Below, piece after piece: positions 44,601-57,000 of a stretch of DNA of 64,000 nt (position 1 is the first letter of the stretch; every line of letters begins with the position of its first letter). Below the pieces are notes generated by a model that saw only the letters and a program-made list of their open reading frames with translations, did not search any database and was not told where the DNA came from. The position numbers were made by a program, and so were the translations under genes. The stretch covers positions 56,914,740 through 56,978,739 of the forward strand of contig CM055901.1 of assembly GCA_029582155.1 (NCBI GenBank). Direction: 5' to 3'. The DNA comes from Panopea generosa. Lineage: Eukaryota > Mollusca > Bivalvia > Adapedonta > Hiatellidae.

Positions 44601-45033
44601 GAGTTAATCGTGCCACACGATTAAATGATGTTCGAACTCACTTGTAGATAAACCGAAATATCGTTTGAAAAATACAGTATATAATATGACCTCTAAAAAT
44701 GAATTTCATATTAGGACACATGTAAACAAACATACGTATTGAAATGTCATATACACAATGTGCGTACTATAAATATAAAATGCTCTCAAACCAAAATATT
44801 ATAATTCTTGTTTCAACAATGTCGATCCGTTGTCAAATACCCCACCCACCCAATTTCATGAAATAAAACAGTAACATAGAAGCAAGAAGTATGCGTTGCC
44901 TTACATCAGCTGGTGATGCAAATGTGAAGGCCATTTCTGAGTATGCTCTGCATCTCTGTTGGTATGCTGTTGTGAGTCTTTGACACTGGGAAATCACTGC
45001 AGGAGCCCTCAAAAGTTGCCGACAAAGAGCCAT
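41515..45033 (-). CDS. ATP5F1D: ATP synthase F1 subunit delta, mitochondrial (complete, 4 exons)
   Basis: This is the central-stalk subunit of mitochondrial F1-ATPase, homologous to bacterial epsilon. The four exons are 44905-45033, 43483-43636, 42181-42269 and 41515-41640, all phase-consistent, giving 165 residues (human 168). The N terminus MALCRQLLRAPAVISQCQRL is a basic, acid-free mitochondrial presequence. The mature protein starts near AYSEMAFTFASPADV. The N-terminal beta-sandwich carries VKQIDVPSLAGSFGILADHV and PTIAALKPGVMTVIE, then FFVSAGSVTVNADSTVQILA. The C-terminal helical hairpin is the last exon (NLQKAQSDLSSASTDVAKAE to SKAVAH). Introns are GT-AG. A family A SINE sits in intron 1. 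Confidence 0.96.
42181..42269 (-). CDS. ATP5F1D: ATP5F1D exon 3
   Basis: Encodes SAGSVTVNADSTVQILAEEA then HPLERFDAK. The acceptor is ATTACAG and the donor AAA/GTAAGT. The split Val codon joins QFF-V-SAG, as in other delta subunits. Confidence 0.95.
43483..43636 (-). CDS. ATP5F1D: ATP5F1D exon 2
   Basis: Encodes VYYKEEVVKQIDVPSLAGSF then GILADHVPTIAALKPG. The acceptor GTGTAAAG follows a T-rich tract (about 17 T), and the donor is G/GTAAGT. Confidence 0.95.
44160..44443 (-). mobile_element. tRNA-derived SINE, family A, with 12-bp target duplication
   Basis: The best-preserved family A copy. On the minus strand the head is GGGCCCAATTAGCTCAGTCG with a GAGTTTGAATCCCC B-box, and the tail is TCAATCAATCA. 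It is flanked by a perfect 12-bp duplication TATTTCGCATGA (44148-44159 and 44444-44455). It lies in ATP5F1D intron 1. Confidence 0.95.
44905..45033 (-). CDS. ATP5F1D: ATP5F1D exon 1 with start codon
   Basis: The ATG at 45033-45031 opens a 43-codon exon: presequence then MAFTFASPAD at donor GAT/GTAAGG. The start is chosen because it gives a typical presequence of about 30 residues. Confidence 0.93.
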
Positions 45034-48000
45034 GTTTTCCGAACAAGATGGTGGAAGGGCATAAGCAAGGGAGGTAACAGACGGGACTCATTCACTGGTT
45101 GGACACCACTAAATATTCACATACAAAAATGTCGGCAGTTTTAGGTATTTTTTCTTTGAACGCGCAATGAAACACTTAGTTTTTATTGTTATACATTGAG
45201 CAATTTAAATAAAATAGTAAGCGAATGCATATGAAAATGATTTAAATATGTTGTACTCTGATTAAATAAGGCTCGAATGGACATTTTTTTATTATTTCAT
45301 TTAAGAAAGAAGTGAAGAAATATCTATTCTCACAAATGGTAGAAATATAGAGGAATGTGAATTTATTAACTTTATAATTTTAGAATTTATGAAAGTGGAT
45401 TTATAGCTGTGAAACATATTTTTGAATGCTAGATAAATAACAATAAATAACCCTAACCCTAAGAACATAACCGTAATATTTGTAATAAGACTCGATATTT
45501 TGATCATTTACAGCATGCTTTAAAAAAATCCCATTGGAAATAAGTTGTAAAACTCTATGGGTTATGCGGTGGAAATGTAATATATGTCTCTTAATTAATC
45601 AATAGTTTAGCTAAGTTGAATACTTGTGATACAAGACAAAAAAAATAAATATGCGATAACTTATATGTTAAATTATATAGTTGGAGCCTTAAGAGTGAAG
45701 GCAAAAATACGTATCGTAAGAAGCGACAATTTGAGTAATACGATAGAATTTGCTGAAACTCTGCAATTCTGCAGGTATCAAGGTCCTAGGTTCATTCTGC
45801 ATATGCATTTGTTGATGTATCTTTTTAATCTGTATGTTAATTTGTTGTTGTTATTTTTTTTTTGTACATGCAGAGTGAACTTGATTTTTTTCTTCCTAGC
45901 TTTTGGCGTCGACTAGCTTATAATGTGTTGGTACGCCGTAAAACCCTATTCATTTATTCATCCATCCATCCTTCATTAAATGGTTAACTAATTTAATATT
46001 TTATTTGCAATACATGTTTTATTATATTGAGAAACAGTAAAAATAGTAAATCAAGAAGTAGGTTTTCATATTTATTAGAAGTCTCCCCAACCCTCTCACT
46101 GCTTCATAATCATGAGACGTGTGAAAAGCATATCAAATTTTGCAACCTCTGATTATCTGTTCTCCACTTATAGTTTCAAGTGTTATATTCCTAATGATGT
46201 CTTGAATAAAGAATGATTTAGATAAATGTTTTATTTAGACAAACATTTTTTTTTGTTTCAGTACATGTATTTCATTATTGAAAAATGGCATTTCAGTGTC
46301 AGTTTTGATTAACTAAAAGTAATGAATAGTTTATTCAATGTATAGTTAAATAGCTAAATATTCAAAATAGTTCATTTTATTTTACCTGTTTAGTTCGGGT
46401 TTAAACCAATCAGATTGAAGCATTCATGATGCTATGTAATAATTCATTTTATCTGACCAGTTTAGTTCAGTTTTCAACCAATCAGATTTAAACATTCACA
46501 ATGATATATTATATATCTAATAAATATATTAATAATATCAATCTTGCAAACCGAACCATGTTCGATCTTTTCCCATTATATTTTAAAGATGCAAAAGCCT
46601 AGATGTAACACTCTTTCATTGTATGTAATATAAGCAACATGTATACTAGTCTGTATTTCAGTCAGTCAGATTGAAGCATTCATAATGATATATAATAATG
46701 ATATTCAACTATCTTCCTTTTTACAAACTTTTATAATTACGAAGAAAAGCAAATGGTTTAAATGACTACTTCATTTCTAATCTGTCAACTTTAATTTTTA
46801 CAAGTTTAAACTATCTTCTTAAACCACATTGCCCCGCCCCAATACTTTGATTTTCCAACTCCGAAATCCAGCACTGGTACTTACATATATGAATCTTACA
46901 TGAATGTAAGGATTCCGTTCGAGGAACGAGGCTATGCGGAGTTCCCATGAAAACAGTTGTCCCAGGAGACGGACTTTTCTATGCGAACCGAAAAAAACAT
47001 GAATGATTCTTTTCCTTGCATACAAAACACATTGAATAATTATTTCAACTTTATTCAATATTACAGATTTTACAACGGTCGCCTTTAAGACGTTTATGAC
47101 TTACGTCATATATTTTATACGTTGCGTCATCTAGATTGTTTCAATGCCACAGCGCGAGAATTTTATCTCGGCCCTAGAGTGAGATAGAAATATCTAACCC
47201 TGCATATCTAAATATGTTTTAGGGACAGGTCGTAACTAATGTGGGTATCACTTGTGGCTCGAACCAAATGCACTGTACTTGTACACATGGCAATGGAATA
47301 TGTTTAAATCATTTAAAAGTTTGGTAAATGTTGCACGATTTGTAGTTTGCATTTTAACCATTCTATATTCAATATAGCCAGGTGAGCTAAAGCTTATTAT
47401 GTTAGTTGCAACTAAAGTCTTCCATAAAATGTAGTAACGAGCATAAAACCATATAAAACAAAATATTTGAAAAACAGATGCAATTAATTTTATAATACAC
47501 CAAACAACCTGTGGACAGTAGTTGACAGATAAAAAGAAACAGACAACATAAGACGGGTTGCCTCCCTTTTAATTTTGAGACGACCCCCATCCCATTTAAT
47601 GTGTTTCTGACTTCAACACCACCGCAAAAAAAAACAACAACAACAAAAACAAGTGGTGTTAAAAAATCTTATATTTTGTATTGATTCGTCGTTATAGATA
47701 ATACTTTTAAAATGGTAGGCATTTTGTATAGCACATGTATAAAAAGAAAAAAAAACACATTCGTATAATAGCGCAAACGTCAATAAAAATGACTGATTTT
47801 CACGAATGCCGAAAGAGGAACAAGAAACATTAGTTTTTGCGCGGGTTCAACTCGATATTTTGAATAAAAAAAGCAAGTATTAAAAAAAAAAATCCAGCCT
47901 TTCATTTATTAATATAAATAATTAGAATCGAACGTCAATCTTAAACCGTGGTTTTGAGAACACAATTTCAAGTTTTCCCTGCATTTAACATAAAATTGGA

Positions 48001-49479
48001 CGCCTAAATATATTTGTCGTCGCTTGGGCCGCTGGGTGGGGGGGGGGGGGGGGTACTTTTACTGTTGCTATACTAATGCGTAGCAGTCATTTGCATTTCA
48101 CGTCATTTAAGTGAACAGTGTATGCTTAGACTTTCTCATAGTTGAAGAGTTTATAGAACAAAAATCTCAATACAAATTTGGATCTCTATGGCAATTGCAT
48201 TTTAAAACTATTTCATCGAGCGTAGGAAATGAAATCACCATCAACAGTATAACAAATGCTTAAGAACAAATTGTAGATGCGCCGAACGATGACTATAGAA
48301 GCCATCTACGCTCGCCTTCCAAAAAAAGACAACACGAAGCAGCTAGAGAAGTTAACGGTTTGACGCGTTCGGTTTCTATAAATAAGTTAAACACTGAAAT
48401 AGGATGGTTATCGCTGCCAGAAAGAAGAAAATATAGTATTGCATATAAATTCTTCAGATTATGTTGTTTTTAACACAAGAAGTTCGTTTATTCCTTAATA
48501 TGTATAGATAACTATCTGGAATACACTTCCCGAGTACATTCATAACTCAGAGACTTTATCTGTTTTTTAAACACATAAAACACATATATATGATAAACAT
48601 TTATTTTAAAACACAAATGGTACCGTCGTATTATCTAACTGGTGGTCGAATTTTATCAGTTATCCACGATCGTTTAGAAACTGATGTGGTTACCTTAGTT
48701 ACACTTGATGCAAGATGTGACGGATGAGGTAATGAAAAAGAAGACGCCGAGCACTGCTTCATGCAATGTCCTATATATACACTGATGAACAACTTTGTCT
48801 TTTTCGTTCTACAAGCTGTTTTCATCCCATAAGTACACGAGTGTTTTGTGTGGCAAGAATATTATACCAGTGACACAAATACAATTATATTTACACAGGT
48901 ACAATACATTAAAAACACGAAACGTTTTGCCAACAATCTACTTTCGGCATCAGAACAATATTATCAAAGCACTTAAAATATGTTGTCTTTTCTCTCTTTC
49001 TTTTTCTTATTTCCTACTTTTATTATTTTCTCTTTTTGTTTATCTTTCCATTTCTTTGATTGTTGGTTTACACCCTATCGAATGTTATAATTACCATCTG
49101 GATTCTAATGTTATATGTAAACTAAAAGGAGTGCCGTAAATAATGTTGCTAGAACTTGTGGCGCAACCCGTTTGCTTATTTTGTGAATTATTCAATAAAA
49201 TATGTTTAAACCATCTACCTTTTTAGTGGTCAATGGTTACAATTAGTATCCAAAAAAATGACTATCGAAGCAAAGCAGTAAACTATTGACGGAGGCGTAG
49301 TCGAGGTTTGTAGTTCATTGCTTTGAGTTCTGATGATATAGCGTTCGAGAAAAAGGTACTTGAAGTTTAGTTTTTTAATGGGATCAAATTATTTTATAAA
49401 GTAAGATTAGTGATGAATTTATTCTTTTTTTATGGAGGGTTTGCTAGTTTAAACATTATCAACATTTGAGTGACACTGC
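45034..49479. other. No gene seen; AT-rich intergenic DNA
   Basis: No exon was recognised. The first bases left of 45034 hold the ATP5F1D 5' region. A dispersed repeat occupies 46020-46700. An 18-base poly-G run lies at about 48035-48052. The ORFs here show no recognisable domain. Confidence 0.4.
46020..46700 (+). repeat. Dispersed repeat, copy 1 (partner at 50120-51070)
   Basis: Shares long imperfect stretches with 50120-51070 in the same orientation, for example gtgtgaaaagcat, ctgttctcca, aaccaatcagattgaagcat and the stretch ending agcaacatgtatactagt. It holds the paralogous site lacking the MITE found in the other copy. Confidence 0.75.
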
Positions 49480-50110
49480 TTGTGAAGTCGTAAACATATC
49501 TGTATTCTTTCTATTTTGTATGTTTGTGCCTTTTGTCAGGGATGCCAAATGGACGGCCAGTGTACTATTTGTGGTCTAACATAAGTGTTGTACACTGTTC
49601 CTTTTATATTTTTATTATGTGTTTGTATATTTCATTTAATGAATTTAAGGGTATTGTTTGCTTTTGATATTACATTGTCTATATGAATCGAAAACAATAT
49701 CATGACCGAGTGCGACACCCAAGTATTTTGCATTTTTTGGTAATTTGTATGTCCCGTATTGTATAATTTACAAGGGAACATGATGGTTTTTTTTGTTATT
49801 CTTATTATTTCATATTTATTTGTATTGAATTCCATCGGCCAATTTTCTTCCCAATTTTCTGGGGTATTAAGATCAATTTGAAGAATATGGGGATCTGACT
49901 TTGAATCGATTGTAAGATACACTATGGTGTCGTCTGCAAAGCGGTATACTCGACTTTAAAGTGAGTCGTGCAAGTCGTTTATGTAAGCCAAAAAGAGGCA
50001 ATGGCCAGGGACCGAACCTTGGGGGTATATCGGACATGACAGGGAAAGACTCTGTCATGTGACCCTCTGCAACTACTGTTCGAGTTCTGTTCTGTAAAAA
50101 TGAACTTATT
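49480..50110 (-). pseudogene. Non-LTR retrotransposon reverse transcriptase remnant
   Basis: Minus-strand pieces in several frames spell a decayed RT: SHDRVFPV/TESFPVMSDIP, then LKSSIPLCRRHHSV (a frameshifted FADDT region), then YLTIDSKSDPHILQIDLNTP and ENWEENWPMEFNTNKYEII. After that come HIDNVISKANNTLKFIKRNI and YNTYVRPQ. The order matches the palm and thumb of jockey/RTE-type elements. At least two frameshifts and missing bases mean it is inactive. The catalytic FADD motif is not intact in one frame. Confidence 0.85.
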
Positions 50111-50119
50111 CATGTGACT

Positions 50120-51070
50120 GGATAAAACAGTAAATCAAGTTGTAGTATTGTATACAAAAGTATTAGAAGAATCCCCCTACCCACTTCAATACTACTTTCA
50201 CTGCATTTAACAAAGGTGTGAAAAGCATCATCAAAAACATTTGTTTTTTATCCTTTGTAGGTCTGTTCTCCATTAACAAATTCAGCTATAATGCCTACAT
50301 TCCTAACGATGAATTACCTTCATATATTCTCCGACTCAAAAATTAAGAGTGCAATGTCACCAGTATTTAGAATCATTTATGGATCCGCTCTTGATAGAAA
50401 CAACGTCATCAACGTCAATCCTTTTACGTATACAACTTGAATAAACATACCAGTGGTGGAACATGGTTTAATTATATTTTAGCATAGAAAAAGTGGTATT
50501 TTAGTGTTAGTTTTAATTTACGGAGTAAAATAAACAGTTCATTTAACTGTCATTTCATGTAGCGCAAATGGAGCTTGAATGGAACGGAAAGAACGTTTCG
50601 CTCGGTAAGATGAAACCGGTTTCAATAGAATTAGTGGTCAATAGTTCATTTATTAAAGTGGCCAATAGTTCATTTTATTTTACCAGTTTTTTTTTATTTT
50701 TCAACCAATCAGATTGATGCATTCACAATTATATATTATAGATGTAATGAATAGATTAATAATATATTTTGCCTTTCTTAATATCAATCTTGAAAACCAG
50801 ATATTTTTCCGCTATATTTTAACCCTTTAATTTATTTAGACGCCTTTTGACACCTCTTATATAGAGACGCCTTTTGAATTATTAGTAGTTACGTTTATAT
50901 TAACTGTTTGTGACGAGCAATCTGAACTCTTCCTGCACTGTTTTCAAAGGCTTTCTGTGATTGGTGCGGGAAAATGCGTATCAATGGAGTAAAGGGTTAA
51001 AAATGCTAGACCTAGATGCAACCTTTTCATTAAATGGAATATATGCAACATGTATATTAGTTTGGTTACT
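50120..51070 (+). repeat. Dispersed repeat, copy 2, interrupted by a MITE
   Basis: Partner of 46020-46700. It is interrupted between atatttTTAA and TTAAaaatgctagacc by the 174-bp MITE at 50823-50996. Confidence 0.75.
50823..50996 (-). mobile_element. TTAA-flanked MITE, short copy
   Basis: The same family as 23677-24091, in opposite orientation. The ends are CCCTTTAATTTATTTAGACG and (reverse complement) CCCTTTACTCCATTGATACG, with TTAA on both sides (50819-50822 and 50997-51000). The shared interior includes accaatcacagaaa and cagtgcaggaagagttcaga. It contains fewer than two units of the repeat that is expanded in the other copy. Confidence 0.85.
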
Positions 51071-51439
51071 CTACGTTTAACATTTTGTGTTCTGTTTTAA
51101 GGTGCGACTACACAACTTGCATTTTCTCGGTGTGGTCAGACGGATGGTGCGTAATACTTATCAATAAACGTAACATTTCAATCGAGTCGGTTCACTTTGC
51201 TGGTAACGTTTAATTTTTCGATAACTACTCACACCTTTTCTCTTTTTGCTTATTTTTGCGACTGATGCATTCTTCACCATTTCCCTTATTGAAATCTTAA
51301 CTACAATAATTGTCGACTCTGACATAAATTATTCTTCAACTAGTTCAAGGAATCTGTGTCTAAAATTCCATGACTAGTTTAAACTTACATGTATTTATTT
51401 TTAATTTAAGTATAAAAAAGTTATTACAACAAATCACGC

Positions 51440-51815
51440 TCGAATTCTTCCTGGGTAGGACCAGTACTAAGCATATGCGAAAAAAAAATGTCTTGCTCAA
51501 TGACACCACACATACCACAATTCTCCGATCATTGGGTCGAAGCTCTACCACTTAACCACGCGTTTCAATTATTTTGATAGTGCCCTTATTCTATTCTTGT
51601 TTTTTTCTTTTGCTTCAGATAACTTTCTATAATCCGTTTCCTGAAGTACTTACGCCTTTGCTTATAGATTGAAACACATTCGTAGGTGCAAAACCGGCTT
51701 GCTCCAAAAACTTGTATATGGGAAAGTTTGTACGTTACTTGCGAAGACAGCGGTTCTACTAAAGATTCATTGAGGTCTTCCTCCACCAATAAAATTGACT
51801 ATGCCATATATAACC
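51440..51815 (-). mobile_element. Dispersed repeat with tRNA-like segment
   Basis: On the minus strand it starts near tatatatggcatagtcaatt ttattggtggaggaagacc and reaches cgtggttaagtggtagagct tcgaccc (tRNA-like boxes), then ends near catatgcttagtactggtcc. Partial relatives lie at 14670, 15165, 24215 and about 61410. Confidence 0.6.
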
Positions 51816-52124
51816 TTAAATGTGATAAAAATGGCATTAATCCTGATTCTAAAAAAACATAACACTTATTTATCTTGTATATAAAAACTGATATGTCTAG
51901 CCGAAAGATACACCGCAATGACCAACATACGATGTTGACATCCCTTAGAAATAGACACCTAAAATCACTGCCATATCTTTCCCAAGGACACAATCATATC
52001 GGACAAAAAGCACCTAGTATATAATCAAAAATACTATGTCGCAGTAAAAAATATACAAGAGCTGTCAGAAGACAACAAAGCTCGTCTAAGGGATAAAACT
52101 CACCACCCATGCAAAGATTGAGAT

Positions 52125-54068
52125 TCGAGGCAAACACCAAAACTTTAACGCAACTGAACGCAAAAGTTTAACCTGGATGTCTACAGAAATGACAACCCCA
52201 GGGTCATGGCAATAGCTCTCCTGGACATTCGTCCCGGCAAGCTAAAAAGCAATGTGCAATAGAGCAGGAAAGTAAATGTAAACAGAATCAGAAAGATAGT
52301 TTAGGACTTGGAGGCAAACACCAAAACTTTAACGCAACTGAACGCAAAAGTTTAACCTGGATGTCTACAGAAATGACAACCCCAGGGTCATGGCAATAGC
52401 TCTCCTGGACATTCGTCCCGGCAAGCTATAAAGCAATGTGTAATAGAGCAGGAAAGTAAATGTAAACAGAATCAGAAAGATAGTTTAGGACATGGAGGCA
52501 AACACCAACACTTAAATGCAACTAAACGAAAAGTTTCAACTGGGTATCTACAGACAAGGCAGCCGGGGTCATGGCAATAGCTCTCCTGGACATTCGTCCC
52601 GGCAAGCTATAATGCAATGTGCAATAGAGCAGGAAAGTAAATGTGAACAGAATCAGAAAGATAGTTTAGGACTTGGAGGCAAACACCAACACTTAAATGC
52701 AACTAAACGAACAAGTATCAACTGGGTATCTACAGACAAGGCAGCCGGGGTCATGGCAATAGCTCTCCTGGACATTCGTCCCGGCAAGCTATAAAGCAAT
52801 GTGCAATAGAGCAGGAAAGTAAATGTAAACAGAATCAGAAAGATAGTTTAGGACTTGGAGGCAAACACCAACACTTAAATGCAACTAAACGAAAAGTTTC
52901 AACTGGGTATCTACAGACAAGGCAGCCGGGGTCATGGCAATAGCTCTCCTGGACATTCGTCCCGGCAAGCTATAAAGCAATGTGTAATAGAGCAGGACAG
53001 TAAATGTGAACAGAATCAGAAAGATAGTTTAGGACTTGGAGGCAAACACCAACACTTAAATGCAACTAAACGAAAAGTTTCAACTGGGTATCTACAGACA
53101 AGGCAGCCGGGGTCATGGCAATAGCTCTCCTGGACATTCATCCCGGCAAGCTATAAAGCAATGTGCAATAGAGCAGGAAAGTAAATGTGAACAGAATCAG
53201 AAAGATAGTTTAGGACTTGGAGGTAAACACCAACACTTAAATGCAACTAAACGAACAAGTATCAACTGGGTATCTACAGACAAGGCAGCCGGGGTCATGG
53301 CAATAGCTCTCCTGGACATTCGTCCCGGCAAGCTATAAAGCAATGTGCAATAGAGCAGGAAAGTAAATGTAAACAGAATCAGAAAGATAGTTTAGGACTT
53401 GGAGGCAAACACCAACATTTAAATGCAACTAAACGAAAAGTATCAACTGGGTATCTACAGACAAGGCAGCCGGGGTCATGGCAATAGCTCTCCTGGACAT
53501 TCGTCCCGGCAAGCTATAAAGCAATGTGCAATAGAGCAGGAAAGTAAATGTAAACAGAATCAGAAAGATAGTTTAGGACTTGGAGGCAAACACCAACACT
53601 TAAATGCAACTAAACGAAAAGTATCAACTGGGTATCTACAGACAAGGCAGCCGGGGTCATGGCAATAGCTCTCCTGGACATTCGTCCCGGCAAGCTATAA
53701 AGCAATGTGCAATAGAGCAGGAAAGTAAATGTGAACAGAATCAGAAAGATAGTTTAGGACTTGGAGGCAAACACCAACACTTAAATGCAACTAAACGAAC
53801 AAGTATCAACTGAGTATCTACAGACAAGGCAGCCGGGGTCATGGCAATAGCTCTCCTGGACATTCGTCCCGGCAAGCTATAAAGCAATGTGTAATAGAGC
53901 AGGAAAGTAAATGTAAACAGAATCAGAAAGATAGTTTAGGACTTGGAGGCAAACACCAACACTTAAATGCAACTAAACGAACAAGTATCAACTGGGTATC
54001 TACAGACAAGGCAGCCGGGGTCATGGCAATAGCTCTCCTGGACATTCAATCCGGCGAGCTAAAAAGTA
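52125..54068. repeat. 181/182-bp satellite array
   Basis: About 10.7 copies of a unit containing gcagccggggtcatggcaat, agctctcctggacattcgtc and aacagaatcagaaagatagt. Two unit types differ at gaaaagtttcaac (181 bp) versus gaacaagtatcaac (182 bp) and are interspersed as A-B-A-A-B-A-A-B-B. The two leftmost copies are a more diverged type (ctgaacgcaaaagtttaacc). Its G+C content is above the surroundings. The repeated 81-92 residue ORFs are products of the repeat. Confidence 0.95.
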
Positions 54069-57000
54069 AAATGTGAAAGAATAACAAAACACAAGTTAAT
54101 TGGTTTGGAGCAGAATTTATTGAAAGCATAATTTTGCTCCAATTTTTATCCACCATTATAGTCACATACATGATACAGGACCTCACAGCCAAATATTAAA
54201 AGGTAGACGTTGTAGTAAAATCTCAAATAATAAGTGCATATTCTCGAATCTCAATATGATGTAATGCATGTTGTATACACAATGTTTATGAAGCTGTTAT
54301 ATCTGTTGTCATCATTACCCAAATCTGTTCAATTAAAAGAATAAATAACACAGAAAAAAGTATCAGGGCCCTGTTTCTCTGAACATCTCAACCCATTTTT
54401 AGTTGATATATCTTTATTTACATTGATAATTTTGCATGCTGTCCTTTGCCAATGAGTAAATATTAATTTTGTTCAGACAAAAATTGTTTGAGATCATTTA
54501 TTGTGCAATTATTTCCAATTATCATTTAGAGAAATTAACATATTTGAGTCAAGAAAAATCTCTGCTCCAGATATTATTGAAACTGGACCCTGACCTACTT
54601 GCAATATAAATGAATATTAGTAAATACAAAATAACTTAAGACAAAAATGCATGTTAAAAATCCGGCAACCAGTTTTTATACAAAATCAATTATCAATCTA
54701 TAATGTAACAAACATTTGTCAGTATTTTGAATAAAAAGTCTTCCCTAATGTTTGGAAAAAAGAATATTTTGAATATGGTCAAACATATTTTTTTAAACAA
54801 AGTATACATGTAGCATAATTCATAGGTTATATAGCTATGGCCTTTTAATGCATCAGTGATAATATCAGATATATATATATGTGGATAAATGTTTTAGTAG
54901 AACCACTGTCATTCCACTGGGTAGCCGAGAAACATTTTACTTAAAAATCTTTTGAATGAGCTGGGTTTTATCCCAAAAGCTCAAATGTAAGAAGCACATT
55001 GTCTGAATACTTTGCTATAAGTCACTGCTTCATGGTGGAATCTTTGATAATTTATGAAAATGTAACCAGTCTGCCTTTTGATGCAAGTAACTTTTCCACA
55101 AGTGGACACCATTTTGTTCTACTTTTAACAAAAACTGGCTGCCGCGACACAAAAACAAACATGTTTTCACCTCTTAGCTGACTCTCGTATTTTAATATGC
55201 CGTGAAATCCTGTACAAAATAATGAGATTACCAGCTCAGTGGTATCCTGAAAAAGAAAATGCATCACAGTCTTTTCGACTCTATAATCCTGAAACCTAAC
55301 ATCTGCAAAAAACATCTTTCTCTCTCTCTCGTTACAATTCAACCCTTGCTTGCTACATTGTTCTTTAAAATAAATACGTGTAAGTCTTATTTTTTAAAAA
55401 ACCCACAATAATGCCTTGTCTGACAGAAATTCCTATATAAAGGCAAATATAACAATTAGGAAAAAAATCCCTTAAGGACAATACAAACTGCGGTAATAAT
55501 CTTTATCTTTATATCTTTAAAATACATAATATATCTTGTATAACTACAACAAAAAGGTGACTACAAGTTCAAAAATAGAGAAAATGATTGTTTGACATAC
55601 ACTGTACATAACTTTCATACAATGACTTTTTGTTAACATCAGTCACTAATCTACTGAAATATAACACGATAATGTTATACCTTTTAGCCGAAACAATAAT
55701 TTGTTTAACCCATGGTATAGGCACAAAAAAAAATGTACACATTACTTTTATCCAAGCAAATGGTCTCATAGCATGAAAACAAAACTGTTTCAAACTCATT
55801 GAAATATATTTAAAGGATTCATCCTAAAAATGTATTCATTATCAATTTGCAGTAGTTTAGTTATAAGAATACAAAACGGGAGAATAAAAGGCCCAATGCA
55901 AGTTGGTTTTTTTTACTATATCAAAGATATATAAATTAAACAAAGTACTACACAAGCAATTTTCATGAAATCTGAAATTGCTTGCTACATGTATGTCATT
56001 AACTATTTGAAAATCCAGAAGTCGAATAGGTATCAAACTATGGTAACAGTTTTGCTGAAGAGGTTAAGATGTTATACATATGGAACAATGGACAAAAACA
56101 ATCGGACCAGAATGCCTTAAAAAATATGCATGTCCACTTCATGTCGATGCTGATCAAAAGTTTCAATTAAATTGCCTTGCAAGTGTAAGAGTTAGCAGGA
56201 TATAGATGAGATTCACTATAGATATATATACACACATCATAATGCAGTCCCACACAACAGGAAACTCCATTTTCTATGGCTCAATTTGCAATGTTCAACC
56301 CAATTTGACTGAAATATAAAACAATTTTTCGGTCATATCGCATCAGTGTCTACATGAGCCAGTACTCTGCGCACTGCCACACTAGAGTTACCATGTCAGG
56401 GACCTGATATGATACCCCACCAAGTCACTTTATACTGACATCAGGCCAACGAGACGTAGAAATATCTCCTAAATGCACCAAACAAAGTATTTGGTATGAT
56501 CTGACCGGTGACTGAACCCACAATCTTCGGCATTATTTCTACCACTCAACTACACTGCGACTCTATGATTTGTAAATTTCAACTCGATCACAATGTTGTT
56601 TGGTCTCTGGTGTTTTTTCCCCCAACTGTGACAATGTCTTCGAGTCCATAACAGACACGGCAATACCTACCTATGATTAATAAACATAAAATCGCTAATT
56701 TATGTTGAAAAAGGTAATTCCCCACCATGTTACTCATTCAATTGTTTTGTTCCCCCCATCACAATGTTTATAATGTAGCCACTTCTTTGGATCCCAGGAA
56801 CCATGCTTATGGGACGCAGTGTGTATATAATTATATATAGCTATAATGAAAATGTGAATAGTTTATACTAATTTATTTTAGCTCGACTGCGAAGAAAGCT
56901 AAGTTTATATGAACCACTTTCGAGTCTGCTTCCGTGTTTTTTAGAAGCATGGGTTTGAGCTGGGGATTGAACCCACAACCTCTGGCATGACCACACTATC

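Noticed and set aside
45449..45461. Telomere-like ccctaaccctaa
   Set aside because: Only about two units, which is expected by chance in this much sequence.
46819..47058. 79-codon minus-strand ORF
   Set aside because: No recognisable domain, no splice or conservation support, and it lies in repeat-rich intergenic DNA.
52516..53813. Repeated 81-92 residue ORFs starting MQLNEK
   Set aside because: Same segment of a 181-bp satellite repeated; 181 is not divisible by three and the reading frame is not maintained across units.
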